Assembly (NCBI GenBank): GCA_945910005.1 | Contig: OX246747.1 | Coordinates: 628,947-692,946, forward strand | DNA length: 64,000 nucleotides | Origin: Isoperla grammatica | Lineage: Eukaryota; Arthropoda; Insecta; Plecoptera; Perlodidae | Direction of reading: 5' to 3' | Shown here: positions 21,334 through 33,426 of the stretch, in pieces | Layout: every line of letters starts with the position of its first letter | Numbering within the stretch: position 1 is the first letter of the stretch | The notes under the pieces: model-generated | Databases searched by the model: none | What the model was told of the DNA's origin: nothing | The model's input: only the letters and a program-made list of their open reading frames with translations | Position numbers and translations under genes: made by a program

Positions 21334-23088
21334 ACAACAGCGGCGAGGGTAAAGGCCTATAGTTACGGTATTGAAACCTAAGACAACAGCGGCGAGGGTA
21401 AAGGCCTATAGTCACGGTATTGAAACTAAGACAACAGCGGCGAGGGTAAAGGCCTATAGTTACGGTATTGAAACCTAAGACAACAGCGGCGAGGGTAAAG
21501 GCCTATAGTTACGGTATTGAAACCTAAGACAACAGCGGCGAGGGTAAAGGCCTATAGTTACGGTATTGAAACCTAAGACAACAGCGGCGAGGGTAAAGGC
21601 CTATAGTTACGGTATTGAAACTAAGACAACAGCGGCGAGGGTAAAGGCCTATAGTTACGGTATTGAAACCTAAGACAACAGCGGCGAGGGTAAAGGCCTA
21701 TAGTTACGGTATTGAAACCTAAGACAACAGCGGCGAGGGTAAAGGCCTATAGTTACGGTATTGAAACCTAAGACAACAGCGGCGAGGGTAAAGGCCTATA
21801 GTTACGGTATTGAAACCTAAGACAACAGCGGCGAGGGTAAAGGCCTATAGTTACGGTATTGAAACCTAAGACAACAGCGGCGAGGGTAAAGGCCTATAGT
21901 TACGGTATTGAAACTAAGACAACAGCGGCGAGGGTAAAGGCCTATAGTTACGGTATTGAAACCTAAGACAACAGCGGCGAGGGTAAAGGCCTATAGTTAC
22001 GGTATTGAAACCTAAGACAACAGCGGCGAGGGTAAGGCCTATAGTTACGGTATTGAAACTAAGACAACAGCGGCGAGGGTAAAGGCCTATAGTTACGGTA
22101 TTGAAACTAAGACAACAGCGGCGAGGGTAAAGGCCTATAGTTACGGTATTGAAACTAAGACAACAGCGGCGAGGGTAAGGCCTATAGTTACGGTATTGAA
22201 ACTAAGACAACAGCGGCGAGGGTAAAGGCCTATAGTTACGGTATTGAAACTAAGACAACAGCGGCGAGGGTAAAGGCCTATAGTTACGGTATTGAAACTA
22301 AGACAACAGCGGCGAGGGTAAAGGCCTATAGTTACGGTATTGAAACCTAAGACAACAGCGGCGAGGGTAAAGGCCTATAGTTACGGTATTGAAACTAAGA
22401 CAACAGCGGCGAGGGTAAAGGCCTATAGTCACGGTATTGAAACCTAAGACAACAGCGGCGAGGGTAAAGGCCTATAGTTACGGTATTGAAACTAAGACAA
22501 CAGCGGCGAGGGTAAAGGCCTATAGTTACGGTATTGAAACCTAAGACAACAGCGGCGAGGGTAAAGGCCTATAGTCACGGTATTGAAACTAAGACAACAG
22601 CGGCGAGGGTAAAGGCCTATAGTTACGGTATTGAAACTAAGACAACAGCGGCGAGGGTAAAGGCCTATAGTTACGGTATTGAAACCTAAGACAACAGCGG
22701 CGAGGGTAAAGGCCTATAGTTACGGTATTGAAACTAAGACAACAGCGGCGAGGGTAAAGGCCTATAGTTACGGTATTGAAACTAAGACAACAGCGGCGAG
22801 GGTAAAGGCCTATAGTTACGGTATTGAAACCTAAGACAACAGCGGCGAGGGTAAAGGCCTATAGTCACGGTATTGAAACTAAGACAACAGCGGCGAGGGT
22901 AAAGGCCTATAGTTACGGTATTGAAACTAAGACAACAGCGGCGAGGGTAAGGCCTATAGTTACGGTATTGAAACTAAGACAACAGCGGCGAGGGTAAGGC
23001 CTATAGTTACGGTATTGAAACTAAGACAACAGCGGCGAGGGTAAAGGCCTATAGTTACGGTATTGAAACTAAGACAACAGCGGCGACG
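21334..23088. repeat. 47-49 bp minisatellite array (about 36 copies)
   Basis: The unit starts ACAACAGCGGCGAGGGTAAA. Length classes are 49 bp (GAAACCTAAG), 48 bp (GAAACTAAG) and 47 bp (also GGGTAAGG). The 49-bp class dominates the left part, while 48- and 47-bp forms accumulate to the right. Occasional T-to-C changes (TAGTCACGG) mark related copies. Confidence 0.95.
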
Positions 23089-23800
23089 GTAACGGTAACG
23101 GTTTTAACCAACACAAGTTCAAAATAATTTTTTGTAGGCTGTTTATTTCTCAACAAAAATGAAAACAATTACCTGGCCAAGACTGCTGCCTTATCGTGGT
23201 GGGCAGGTTGGCGTGCTTTGCTGATCCCGAGAGCTAGGCCGGCAGAAGCGTATGCTTCTGGTAGGGCCACCCTAGCGGACAGGTCGAGGAGCAGAAGCCA
23301 GAGGAAAGGCAGTCCACGTCCTCCCCGTTACACATTACTTGTCTCTTTCCTTGAAACACCCCCGACCTCATATGATCAAAATCAATTTAACAATTATCTT
23401 TTTCGGGTGAATAACTAGAAATAAGTAACCGTTGGAATCAGTTTATTATTTTTTAAACCGACTGTTTTTTAGCATGAAAAATTGTTGCTACCTACTAAAT
23501 TTGTAACCACAAGTATTATTATCTGAGCGTAGTTTTGACCCGTTAATCACTCTCAGCCGCCGTGTCCCATTAAACCCTCCACCTGTCAAACTCCGTCCAC
23601 CAATAAAGAAGGCGCCGAACTAAACACAACGCGTAACAACGTCATTACAACAAAAACATGATGGATGACGCAGCCAATAATTAATTGTGTTCAGACACGA
23701 AATAACACAAACACAAACACATCATTTCGATAATAATCTCTTTAATGAATGAATAATTAGGGGTGACGCGTAAGTTGTATTGATGTGTTATCCGACACGG
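23089..23800. other. Unassigned spacer with a GC-rich island
   Basis: No supported gene. A GC-rich stretch at about 23195-23330 (66-codon frame with a RSRSRSQRKGSPRPPR-like basic segment) stands out from AT-rich surroundings. It might be a transposon remnant, but I cannot assign it. Confidence 0.3.
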
Positions 23801-24031
23801 TGCGATCACGTGACAATAATCCGGGGGGGGGGGGGGGACATGCACGAGACCGCTGACCACAATATATACAATATCTGTATCTATACTGGCCACGCCGAAA
23901 GGAGCGAGGTGCGATCACGACTACAATAATCCGGGGGGGGGGGGGGGACATGCACGAGACCGCTGACCACAATATATACCTATGTATATACAATATCTGT
24001 ATCTATACTGGCCACGCCGAAAGGAGCGAGG
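23801..24031. repeat. Two-copy tandem duplication carrying poly-G tracts
   Basis: Two adjacent copies (109 and 122 bp), each with CAATAATCC, a run of about 15 G, then GACATGCACGAGACCGCTGA and GGCCACGCCGAAAGGAGCGA. The second copy has an extra TATATACCTATG-type insertion. Confidence 0.9.
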
Positions 24032-24106
24032 TGCGAGAAGAGATGGTCGCTCCACGCGTTCCCGTTTCAACGGTATTCACCGCGGGATTTCCCGACACCT
24101 GGGCCC

Positions 24107-24178
24107 GGATTCACAAGGGGTTTTAAGTCTTTTTTTGTCTTCTCTAAGACCGGCCAACTTTGAACCTCTTGTGAATCC
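24107..24178. repeat. Short inverted repeat (MITE-like end)
   Basis: GGATTCACAAG (24107-24117) and CTTGTGAATCC (24168-24178) are perfect complements 50 nt apart, preceded by GGGCCC. This may be the end of a MITE whose far end was not found. Confidence 0.4.
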
Positions 24179-24523
24179 AGAAAAATATCTGAGAACAGAC
24201 TTTAAAACATATTATTGGAATTTTCATTGTGTCCTTCCTACCAGGAATTAGTAACTTGTTATAAAAGGTCGCCTCTCATTGGCTAGGGCTAAGAAATACA
24301 GGTACAAGAGATAAGAAACACTGGTTCTAAGACCCAGCACCGTGTGTGAACGCTATAACGTTGTCTTCCAGTAGTCCAATCTTAACCTTAAACATGAAAT
24401 ATTTGTGTGAACCGACCATAACAGGTTATCCTAAGACAAGTGATTATTAACCCTTAGAGATGACGATAAAGAAGGCGTACTGTTCTACTCACGTGCCGGC
24501 AGCACAGAGAGAAGAGCCTCGCT

Positions 24524-24834
24524 ACAGCTCCAGCTCCAGCTCCAGCTCCAGCTACAGCTACACCTACAGCTACACCTACAGCTCCAGCTACACCTACAGC
24601 TCCAGCTACACCTACAGCTCCAGCTACACCTACAGCTCCAGCTACACCTACAGCTCCAGCTACACCTACAGCTCCAGCTACACCTACAGCTCCAGCTACA
24701 CCTACAGCTACACCTACAGCTCCAGCTACACCTACAGCTACACCTACAGCTCCAGCTACACCTACAGCTCCAGCTACACCTACAGCTCCAGCTACACCTA
24801 CAGCTCCAGCTACACCTACAGCTCCAGCTACACC
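24524..24834. repeat. 18-bp minisatellite array (about 17 copies)
   Basis: The unit AGCTCCAGCTACACCTAC recurs with some 12-bp (AGCTACACCTAC) forms. An open plus frame (24460-24840) reads as a Ser/Tyr repeat (SSSYTY) and a minus frame as Cys/Trp/Ser/Arg. Neither has a recognisable coding flank. Confidence 0.92.
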
Positions 24835-25146
24835 GCGTAAACTGCACTTTTAATTATTGGCCTAGAGTAAGACCAGCCCCACCCCACGGATGCCTGCGTA
24901 CAAGCAACCACACCCTGCTCGCATGCCCGGCCCGCCATCCCCTAGGATACGGGCGTAGGTAGTGGCGGCTCGTGGAGCACTCTCGTCCCTTGCAACCTTG
25001 CATATAGGTATTTATTATATATTTCATTTCAGCTTATGTCTACTCATAGATATTTTAAAGTTACATATAAAAAAACCTTAGTAGTTGTATTAGCCCGCGT
25101 TACTGCAGCAGCTTGCAGTAACACAACCTCCATAAGCCCCGTGAGT
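24835..25146. other. Spacer with a hAT-like terminal motif
   Basis: AGTGGCGGCTCGTGGAGCACTC (24961-24982) resembles the CAGTGGCGG terminus of the hAT-type MITE at 49823. No partner end was identified. No supported gene. Confidence 0.3.
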
Positions 25147-28100
25147 TGGTATAGGACGCTGTGACTGGCAGTCTCTCTATCTGATGTATCCTACACATGC
25201 ACAGGTATAGGCCGCTGTGACAGGCAGTCTCTCTATCTGATGTATCCTACACATGCACTGGTATAGGCCGCTGTGACTGGCAGTCTCTCTATCTGATGTA
25301 TCCTACACATGCACTGGTATAGGCCGCTGTGACTGGCAGTCTCTCTATCTGATGTATCCTACACATGCACTGGTATAGGCCGCTGTGACTGGCAGTCTCT
25401 CTATCTGATGTATCCTACACATGCACTGGTATAGGCTGCTGTGACTGGCAGTCTCTCTATCTGATGTATCCTACACATGCACTGGTATAGGCCGCTGTGA
25501 CTGGCAGTCTCTCTATCTGATGTATCCTACACATGCACTGGTATAGGCCGCTGTGACTGGCAGTCTCTCTATCTGATGTATCCTACACATGCACTGGTAT
25601 AGGCCGCTGTGACTGGCAGTCTCTCTATCTGATGTATCCTACACATGCACTGGTATAGGCCGCTGTGACTGGCAGTCTCTCTATCTGATGTATCCTACAC
25701 ATGCACTGGTATAGGCTGCTGTGACTGGCAGTCTCTCTATCTGATGTATCCTACACATGCACTGGTATAGGCCGCTGTGACTGGCAGTCTCTCTATCTGA
25801 TGTATCCTACACATGCACTGGTATAGGCCGCTGTGACTGGCAGTCTCTCTATCTGATGTATCCTACACATGCACTGGTATAGGCCGCTGTGACTGACAGT
25901 CTCTCTATCTGATGTATCCTACACATGCACTGGTATGGGCCGCTGTGATATATCTGATGTATCCTACACATGCACTGGTATAGGCCGCTGTGACTGGCAG
26001 TCTCTCTATCTGATGTATCCTACACATGCACTGGTATGGGCCGCTGTGACTGACAGTCTCTCTATCTGATGTATCCTACACATGCACTGGTATGGGCCGC
26101 TGTGACTGGCAGTCTCTCTATCTGATGTATCCTACACATGCACTGGTATAGGCCGCTGTGACTGACAGTCTCTCTATCTGATGTATCCTACACATGCACT
26201 GGTATGGGCCGCTGTGATATATCTGATGTATCCTACACATGCACAGGTATAGGCCGCTGTGACTGGCAGTCTCTCTATCTGATGTATCCTACACATGCAC
26301 AGGTATAGGCCGCTGTGACTGGCAGTCTCTCTATCTGATGTATCCTACACATGCACAGGTATAGGCCGCTGTGACTGGCAGTCTCTCTATCTGATGTATC
26401 CTACACATGCACAGGTATAGGCCGCTGTGACTGGCAGTCTCTCTATCTGATGTATCCTACACATGCACTGGTATAGGCCGCTGTGACTGGCAGTCTCTCT
26501 ATCTGATGTATCCTACACATGCACAGGTATAGGCCGCTGTGACAGGCAGTCTCTCTATCTGATGTATCCTACACATGCACTGGTATAGGCCGCTGTGACT
26601 GACAGTCTCTCTATCTGATGTATCCTACACATGCACTGGTATAGGCCGCTGTGACTGACAGTCTCTCTATCTGATGTATCCTACACATGCACTGTTATAG
26701 GCCGCTGTGACTGGCAGTCTCTCTATCTGATGTATCCTACACATGCACTGGTATAGGCCGCTGTGATATATCTGATGTATCCTACACATGCACTGGTATA
26801 GGCCGCTGTGACTGGCAGTCTCTCTATCTGATGTATCCTACACATGCACAGGTATAGGCCGCTGTGACAGGCAGTCTCTCTATCTGATGTATCCTACACA
26901 TGCACTGGTATAGGCCGCTGTGACTGACAGTCTCTCTATCTGATGTATCCTACACATGCACTGGTATAGGCCGCTGTGACTGACAGTCTCTCTATCTGAT
27001 GTATCCTACACATGCACTGTTATAGGCCGCTGTGACTGGCAGTCTCTCTATCTGATGTATCCTACACATGCACTGGTATAGGCCGCTGTGATATATCTGA
27101 TGTATCCTACACATGCACTGGTATAGGCCGCTGTGACTGACAGTCTCTCTATCTGATGTATCCTACACATGCACTGGTATGGGCCGCTGTGATATATCTG
27201 ATGTATCCTACACATGCACTGGTATGGGCCGCTGTGACTGGCAGTCTCTCTATCTGATGTATCCTACACATGCACTGGTATAGGCCGCTGTGACAGGCAG
27301 TCTCTCTATCTGATGTATCCTACACATGCACTGGTATGGGCCGCTGTGATATATCTGATGTATCCTACACATGCACTGGTATAGGCCGCTGTGACAGGCA
27401 GTCTCTCTATCTGATGTATCCTACACATGCACTGGTATGGGCCGCTGTGATATATCTGATGTATCCTACACATGCACTGGTATAGGCCGCTGTGACTGGC
27501 AGTCTCTCTATCTGATGTATCCTACACATGCACTGGTATAGGCCGCTGTGACTGGCAGTCTCTCTATCTGATGTATCCTACACATGCACTGGTATAGGCC
27601 GCTGTGACTGGCAGTCTCTCTATCTGATGTATCCTACACATGCACTGGTATAGGCCGCTGTGACTGGCAGTCTCTCTATCTGATGTATCCTACACATGCA
27701 CTGGTATGGGCCGCTGTGACTGACAGTCTCTCTATCTGATGTATCCTACACATGCACTGGTATAGGCCGCTGTGACTGGCAGTCTCTCTATCTGATGTAT
27801 CCTACACATGCACTGGTATAGGCCGCTGTGACTGGCAGTCTCTCTATCTGATGTATCCTACACATGCACTGGTATGGGCCGCTGTGATATATCTGATGTA
27901 TCCTACACATGCACTGGTATAGGCCGCTGTGACTGGCAGTCTCTCTATCTGATGTATCCTACACATGCACTGGTATAGGCCGCTGTGACTGGCAGTCTCT
28001 CTATCTGATGTATCCTACACATGCACTGGTATGGGCCGCTGTGATATATCTGATGTATCCTACACATGCACTGGTATAGGCCGCTGTGACTGGCAGTCTC

Positions 28101-28318
28101 TCTATCTGATGTATCCTACACATGCACTGGTATAGGCCGCTGTGACTGACAGTCTCTCTATCTGATGTATCCTACACATGCACTGGTATAGGCCGCTGTG
28201 ATATATCTGATGTATCCTACACATGCACTGGTATAGGCCGCTGTGACTGACAGTCTCTCTATCTGATGTATCCTACACATGCACTGGTATAGGCCGCTGT
28301 GATATATCTGATGTATCC
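25147..28318. repeat. 45/56-bp two-length minisatellite array (about 58 copies)
   Basis: The 56-bp unit contains CTGATGTATCCTACACATGC, then GGTATAGGCCGCTGTGACTG and GCAGTCTCTC. A 45-bp form skips the last segment (CGCTGTGATATATCTGATG). Both forms recur irregularly across 3.2 kb. A six-unit block (five long, one short; 325 bp), marked by a unique ACTGTTATAG variant, occurs twice in tandem (marker at 26691 and 27016). This shows duplication of whole blocks. Confidence 0.95.
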
Positions 28319-29525
28319 GCGCCGCCAAGTAGAGGTTTGTGTCGTCAGCGTGAGACTTGTTACGTTGGGGGAACCTTACACTATATATTGCCACAGCAGC
28401 ATCCCAGCAGAGCGCAGCACCTCACGGCGGTCAGGGGGGCCAACAATAACACGCCACGCACCCAATAGCCACTACCAACGTGCCAAACGGAAATCGATAG
28501 CTGAATATCGATAATGTCTCGAACATTATCGCAATTTGTGCGGCTCGAAATACTCGACGTGATTTATCTTATCGGCTCTAGAAATAACAAGAGGCTTCGT
28601 AAATCTGGAGCGAAATTTCCGTTCGAAAAAAACAACACTAACACATTATGTTAGTGTTTTTTTCGTTGTATTTTCTCAGCACACTTGCGTCAAATTTTAT
28701 CATGTAGACTGAAAACATAACAAGTGTGTGTGATGACTTTTTTGCTTGATATTCTATATAATTATTATTCCTTAGATTCTTCATAATTTGGAACAAAAAG
28801 ACGGGGAACGAGACTGCAAGATCGGTAGCCAAGCATCGTATAGAAATTAACACACAATTAACAACAATTTATGTTACGGAATATTTTCTTTAGATGACAT
28901 TTATAAATAAATGTGTAACTTATATCTCTAAATAATCACTTTTGCACTTCAATTAAAAGCGCAAAGACCAACCTTCAAATAAAAAAAAGGTGACTGTCAA
29001 AAATAAATGCTGTTCATTTTCTTTTTTTTTAGATACGCCTACCAGACTAAAACATCATACACAATAACACAGCGGCGACACGACAGGCAATGTCACAGGG
29101 AAGTAAGAGATTGCAATCATCTCCAATCAGCTTTAAATAAAATGGGTTAATTTAAAAATTCCAATACATAACCAAATTTAGAAAATAAATTCACTTTCTC
29201 TATTCGAATTTCAATTTTGTATGTTTCCCTGCTAATAAAAAACTGAATACCAGGAAATGTAACACAACATCCATTTAAGTACACAATTTCAAGGCTTTTA
29301 AACATAAAACGTCCACAGGATTATTAGTATTATTAACGTCCAAAGTATTATTAGTTCCAAGTTTCTATCGTAAAACTAGTTTTAATAAATCTCGCGTTAA
29401 AACGATTCCCCCGCCGATTCGCATTCGAGATATATCGAGGGTTGGAGTGGTCGCACATTAGCGATAGTGGTGCACTCTGGGGTCGAGAGCATACATTACG
29501 TGGTGCAGTGATATCATGACAAGGA
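28319..29525. other. AT-rich spacer beginning with an element X fragment
   Basis: Right at the array edge, GAGACTTGTTACGTTGGGG (28351-28369) matches the element X motif GAGACTAGTTACGTTGGGC. The rest is AT-rich with no supported gene. An inverted ACACTAACA...TGTTAGTGT lies at about 28635-28657. Confidence 0.5.
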
Positions 29526-29793
29526 TAGTATACAGTATACAGTGTACAGTGTACAGTATACAGTGTACAGTATACAGTGTACAGTGTACAGTGTACAGTG
29601 TACAGTGTACAGTGTACAGTGTACAGTGTACAGTATACAGTGTACAGTATACAGTGTACAGTGTACAGTGCACAGTGTACAGTGTACAGGGTACAGTATA
29701 CAGTATACAGTATATAGTGTACAGTTTACAGTATACAGTATACAGTATACAGTATACAGTATACAGTATACAGTATACAGTATACAGTATACA
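29526..29793. repeat. 7-bp repeat (TACAGTG/TACAGTA)n
   Basis: About 38 copies of a 7-mer alternating between TACAGTG and TACAGTA. TACAGTG dominates the left and middle, and TACAGTA the right end. All frames on both strands remain open only because the period is 7 and the unit lacks stops. Confidence 0.95.
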
Positions 29794-30254
29794 GAACACC
29801 CCACCACAACACAAGACAAAGGATTCAATCAGATAAGGACGCCCCCTTCGTGTCAGCCGGGAGTAAACGAAGTTTGTCCCGAGCCCGACGTACAACCGAC
29901 CAGTAGAACCTGTTGATATCTGAGTGTTGCGCCGCAGCCCGTGACGTGTTGGGCGCCCGGCCGAACTGATACGGCAGACACGTTCGATAAGCGGGGGGGG
30001 GACCTACAGGGGTTGAAAAACTTTCAAACACAGCCGCCTCGCGAGTTAAGTTTGCTACGGTGTTAAAATCGCGAAAGCATTAGCGAGGTATAATAGCTTT
30101 AGTTATGGGTCTGGCTCTATCTTTAGTTACAATCATGGACACGCTAGCGCCATCTGTTGAGTATTCTGCTGAACCAATTCAAGAACTGTCTGCACTTAAT
30201 ATGGGATACAGACTCGCTAGTATAGTAACTGCGACGTATCAAGGAACTACTGAC
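29794..30254. other. Unassigned spacer
   Basis: No supported gene. It contains a short G run (29993-30001) and CGCTAGCGCCATCTGTTGA (30144-30162), a string of a type often seen in arthropod repeats. Confidence 0.4.
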
Positions 30255-30341
30255 AGAGGTGGCTCAGCGGTAAGACGCGTGACTCAAATTCGGGAGGTCG
30301 CCGGTTCGATTCCGGCTACTGGCAATCCTTATTGAAGGTTT
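30255..30341 (+). mobile_element. tRNA-derived SINE head
   Basis: A box TGGCTCAGCGG (30260-30270) and a consensus B box GGTTCGATTCC (30303-30313) lie in a tRNA-like arm (GCCGG...CCGGC). The head resembles the minus-strand SINE at 6395-6562. Instead of a normal SINE tail, a 49-bp tandem array starts directly after GAAGGTT at 30342. Confidence 0.8.
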
Positions 30342-32845
30342 TTATACATTGCAAGATACGTCCAAGCAGCTGTACAATGATACGTCACGCTTATACATTG
30401 CAAGATACGTCCAAGCAGCTGTACAATGATACGTCACGCTTATACATTGCAAGATACGTCCAAGCAGCTGTACAATGATACGTCACGCTTATACATTGCA
30501 AGATACGTCCAAGCAGCTGTACAATGATACGTCACGCTTATACATTGCAAGATACGTCCAAGCAGCTGTACAATGATACGTCACGCTTATACATTGCAAG
30601 ATACGTCCAAGCAGCTGTACAATGATACGTCACGCTTATACATTGCAAGATACGTCCAAGCAGCTGTACAATGATACGTCACGCTTATACATTGCAAGAT
30701 ACGTCCAAGCAGCTGTACAATGATACGTCACGCTTATACATTGCAAGATACGTCCAAGCAGCTGTACAATGATACGTCACGCTTATACATTGCAAGATAC
30801 GTCCAAGCAGCTGTACAATGATACGTCACGCTTATACATTGCAAGATACGTCCAAGCAGCTGTACAATGATACGTCACGCTTATACATTGCAAGATACGT
30901 CCAAGCAGCTGTACAATGATACGTCACGCTTATACATTGCAAGATACGTCCAAGCAGCTGTACAATGATACGTCACGCTTATACATTGCAAGATACGTCC
31001 AAGCAGCTGTACAATGATACGTCACGCTTATACATTGCAAGATACGTCCAAGCAGCTGTACAATGATACGTCACGCTTATACATTGCAAGATACGTCCAA
31101 GCAGCTGTACAATGATACGTCACGCTTATACATTGCAAGATACGTCCAAGCAGCTGTACAATGATACGTCACGCTTATACATTGCAAGATACGTCCAAGC
31201 AGCTGTACAATGATACGTCACGCTTATACATTGCAAGATACGTCCAAGCAGCTGTACAATGATACGTCACGCTTATACATTGCAAGATACGTCCAAGCAG
31301 CTGTACAATGATACGTCACGCTTATACATTGCAAGATACGTCCAAGCAGCTGTACAATGATACGTCACGCTTATACATTGCAAGATACGTCCGAGCAGCT
31401 GTACAATGATACGTCACGCTTATACATTGCAAGATACGTCCGAGCAGCTGTACAATGATACGTCACGCTTATACATTGCAAGATACGTCCAAGCAGCTGT
31501 ACAATGATACGTCACGCTTATACATTGCAAGATACGTCCAAGCAGCTGTACAATGATACGTCACGCTTATACATTGCAAGATACGTCCAAGCAGCTGTAC
31601 AATGATACGTCACGCTTATACATTGCAAGATACGTCCAAGCAGCTGTACAATGATACGTCACGCTTATACATTGCAAGATACGTCCAAGCAGCTGTACAA
31701 TGATACGTCACGCTTATACATTGCAAGATACGTCCAAGCAGCTGTACAATGATACGTCACGCTTATACATTGCAAGATACGTCCAAGCAGCTGTACAATG
31801 ATATGTCACGCTTATACATTGCAAGATACGTCCAAGCAGCTGTACAATGATACGTCACGCTTATACATTGCAAGATACGTCCAAGCAGCCGTACAATGAT
31901 ACGTCACGCTTATACATTGCAAGATACGTCCAAGCAGCTGTACAATGATATGTCACGCTTATACATTGCAAGATACGTCCAAGCAGCTGTACAATGATAC
32001 GTCACGCTTATACATTGCAAGATACGTCCAAGCAGCTGTACAATGATACGTCACGCTTATACATTGCAAGATACGTCCAAGCAGCTGTACAATGATACGT
32101 CACGCTTATACATTGCAAGATACGTCCAAGCAGCTGTACAATGATACGTCACGCTTATACATTGCAAGATACGTCCAAGCAGCTGTACAATGATACGTCA
32201 CGCTTATACATTGCAAGATACGTCCAAGCAGCTGTACAATGATACGTCACGCTTATACATTGCAAGATACGTCCAAGCAGCTGTACAATGATACGTCACG
32301 CTTATACATTGCAAGATACGTCCAAGCAGCTGTACAATGATACGTCACGCTTATACATTGCAAGATACGTCCAAGCAGCTGTACAATGATACGTCACGCT
32401 TATACATTGCAAGATACGTCCAAGCAGCTGTACAATGATACGTCACGCTTATACATTGCAAGATACGTCCAAGCAGCTGTACAATGATACGTCACGCTTA
32501 TACATTGCAAGATACGTCCAAGCAGCTGTACAATGATACGTCTAGCTTATACATTGCAAGATACGTCCAAGCAGCTGTACAATGATACGTCACGCTTATA
32601 CATTGCAAGATACGTCCAAGCAGCTGTACAATGATATGTCACGCTTATACATTGCAAGATACGTCCAAGCAGCTGTACAATGATACGTCACGCTTATACA
32701 TTGCAAGATACGTCCAAGCAGCTGTACAATGATACGTCACGCTTATACATTGCAAGATACGTCCAAGCAGCTGTACAATGATACGTCACGCTTATACATT
32801 GCAAGATACGTCCAAGCAGCCGTACAATGATACGTCACGCTTATA
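30342..32845. repeat. 49-bp minisatellite array (about 51 copies)
   Basis: The unit TTATACATTGCAAGATACGT, CCAAGCAGCTGTACAATGAT, ACGTCACGC is exceptionally uniform, with only scattered single changes (CCGAGCAG twice near 31391-31445, ATATGTCA a few times, GTCTAGC once). GATACGTC occurs twice per unit. The array abuts the SINE head on its left. Confidence 0.97.
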
Positions 32846-32970
32846 TGGATGATTCAAACCGGGATTGAGTTCGATATTTTACTCTTTGCCACTTGACTTC
32901 TTCAATTTCCAACGAGGATCGGATTCGTTCAATTCGCTGCGACTCAATGCGAGCCGAGCGAAGCTGTCTT

Positions 32971-33038
32971 CACAATACCATGGTCTACACAATACCATGG
33001 TCTACACAATACCATGGTCTACACAATACCATGGTCTA
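32971..33038. repeat. 17-bp repeat (4 copies)
   Basis: Four perfect copies of CACAATACCATGGTCTA. Confidence 0.95.
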
Positions 33039-33110
33039 ACTCACACACGGTTGAATCCCACAATATCAACAGAACTCAGACAGATTACTGCGCGTTCTTT
33101 CACATAGGCT
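33039..33110 (+). mobile_element. Fragment of element X
   Basis: CAACAGA...CGCGTTCTTTCACATAGGCTTA matches the copy at 62146 (CAACAGA...GGCGTTCTTTCACACA...TAGGCTTAGTC) in order and spacing. It leads straight into the ATTAGTC microsatellite. Confidence 0.5.
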
Positions 33111-33199
33111 TATTAGTCATTAGTCATTACTCATTAGTCATTAGTCATTCATTAGTCATTAGTCATTAGTCATTAGTCATTAGTCATTCATTAGTCATG
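33111..33199. repeat. (ATTAGTC)n microsatellite
   Basis: About 12 copies of a 7-mer with a few shortened units (ATTCATTAGTC). The same TTAGTC string occurs once at the equivalent place in the element X copies at 42061 and 62146. Confidence 0.9.
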
Positions 33200-33426
33200 A
33201 TTTCTCTAAATTTAGCATTTTGTAGCAAAATATTTTCTTTTCATGAAAGCCTCGAGTATGAGCAGAGTTCTTACTTCTTATGGAAAATTATGTACAGATA
33301 TTTAAAAGCTCTATTGGAAGGGTTAGAATGCTTTATCTCAATAGGAATGGGAACACGTTATTTTTCGAAAAATAAGCGTTTTCTAATATACATGTTCACC
33401 GAAAGAGCATCTTAAATCTAAAACGC

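Noticed and set aside
23198..23418. GC-rich segment with a basic RSRSRSQRK peptide as a LINE 5' region
   Set aside because: I could not tie it to any transposon family, and the frame is short.
24460..24840. 126-codon Ser/Tyr-rich frame, silk-like in look
   Set aside because: The repeat is an 18-bp minisatellite, the N-terminal 25 codons have no signal peptide, and no neighbouring exon or splice context is visible.
30260..30330. Functional tRNA gene
   Set aside because: A and B boxes are present, but I could not fold a full acceptor stem and anticodon arm. Similarity to the repeat at 6395 marks it as a SINE.
30255..32845. CRISPR array (regular 49-bp period)
   Set aside because: There are no unique spacers; the whole unit is repeated, and the context is eukaryotic.
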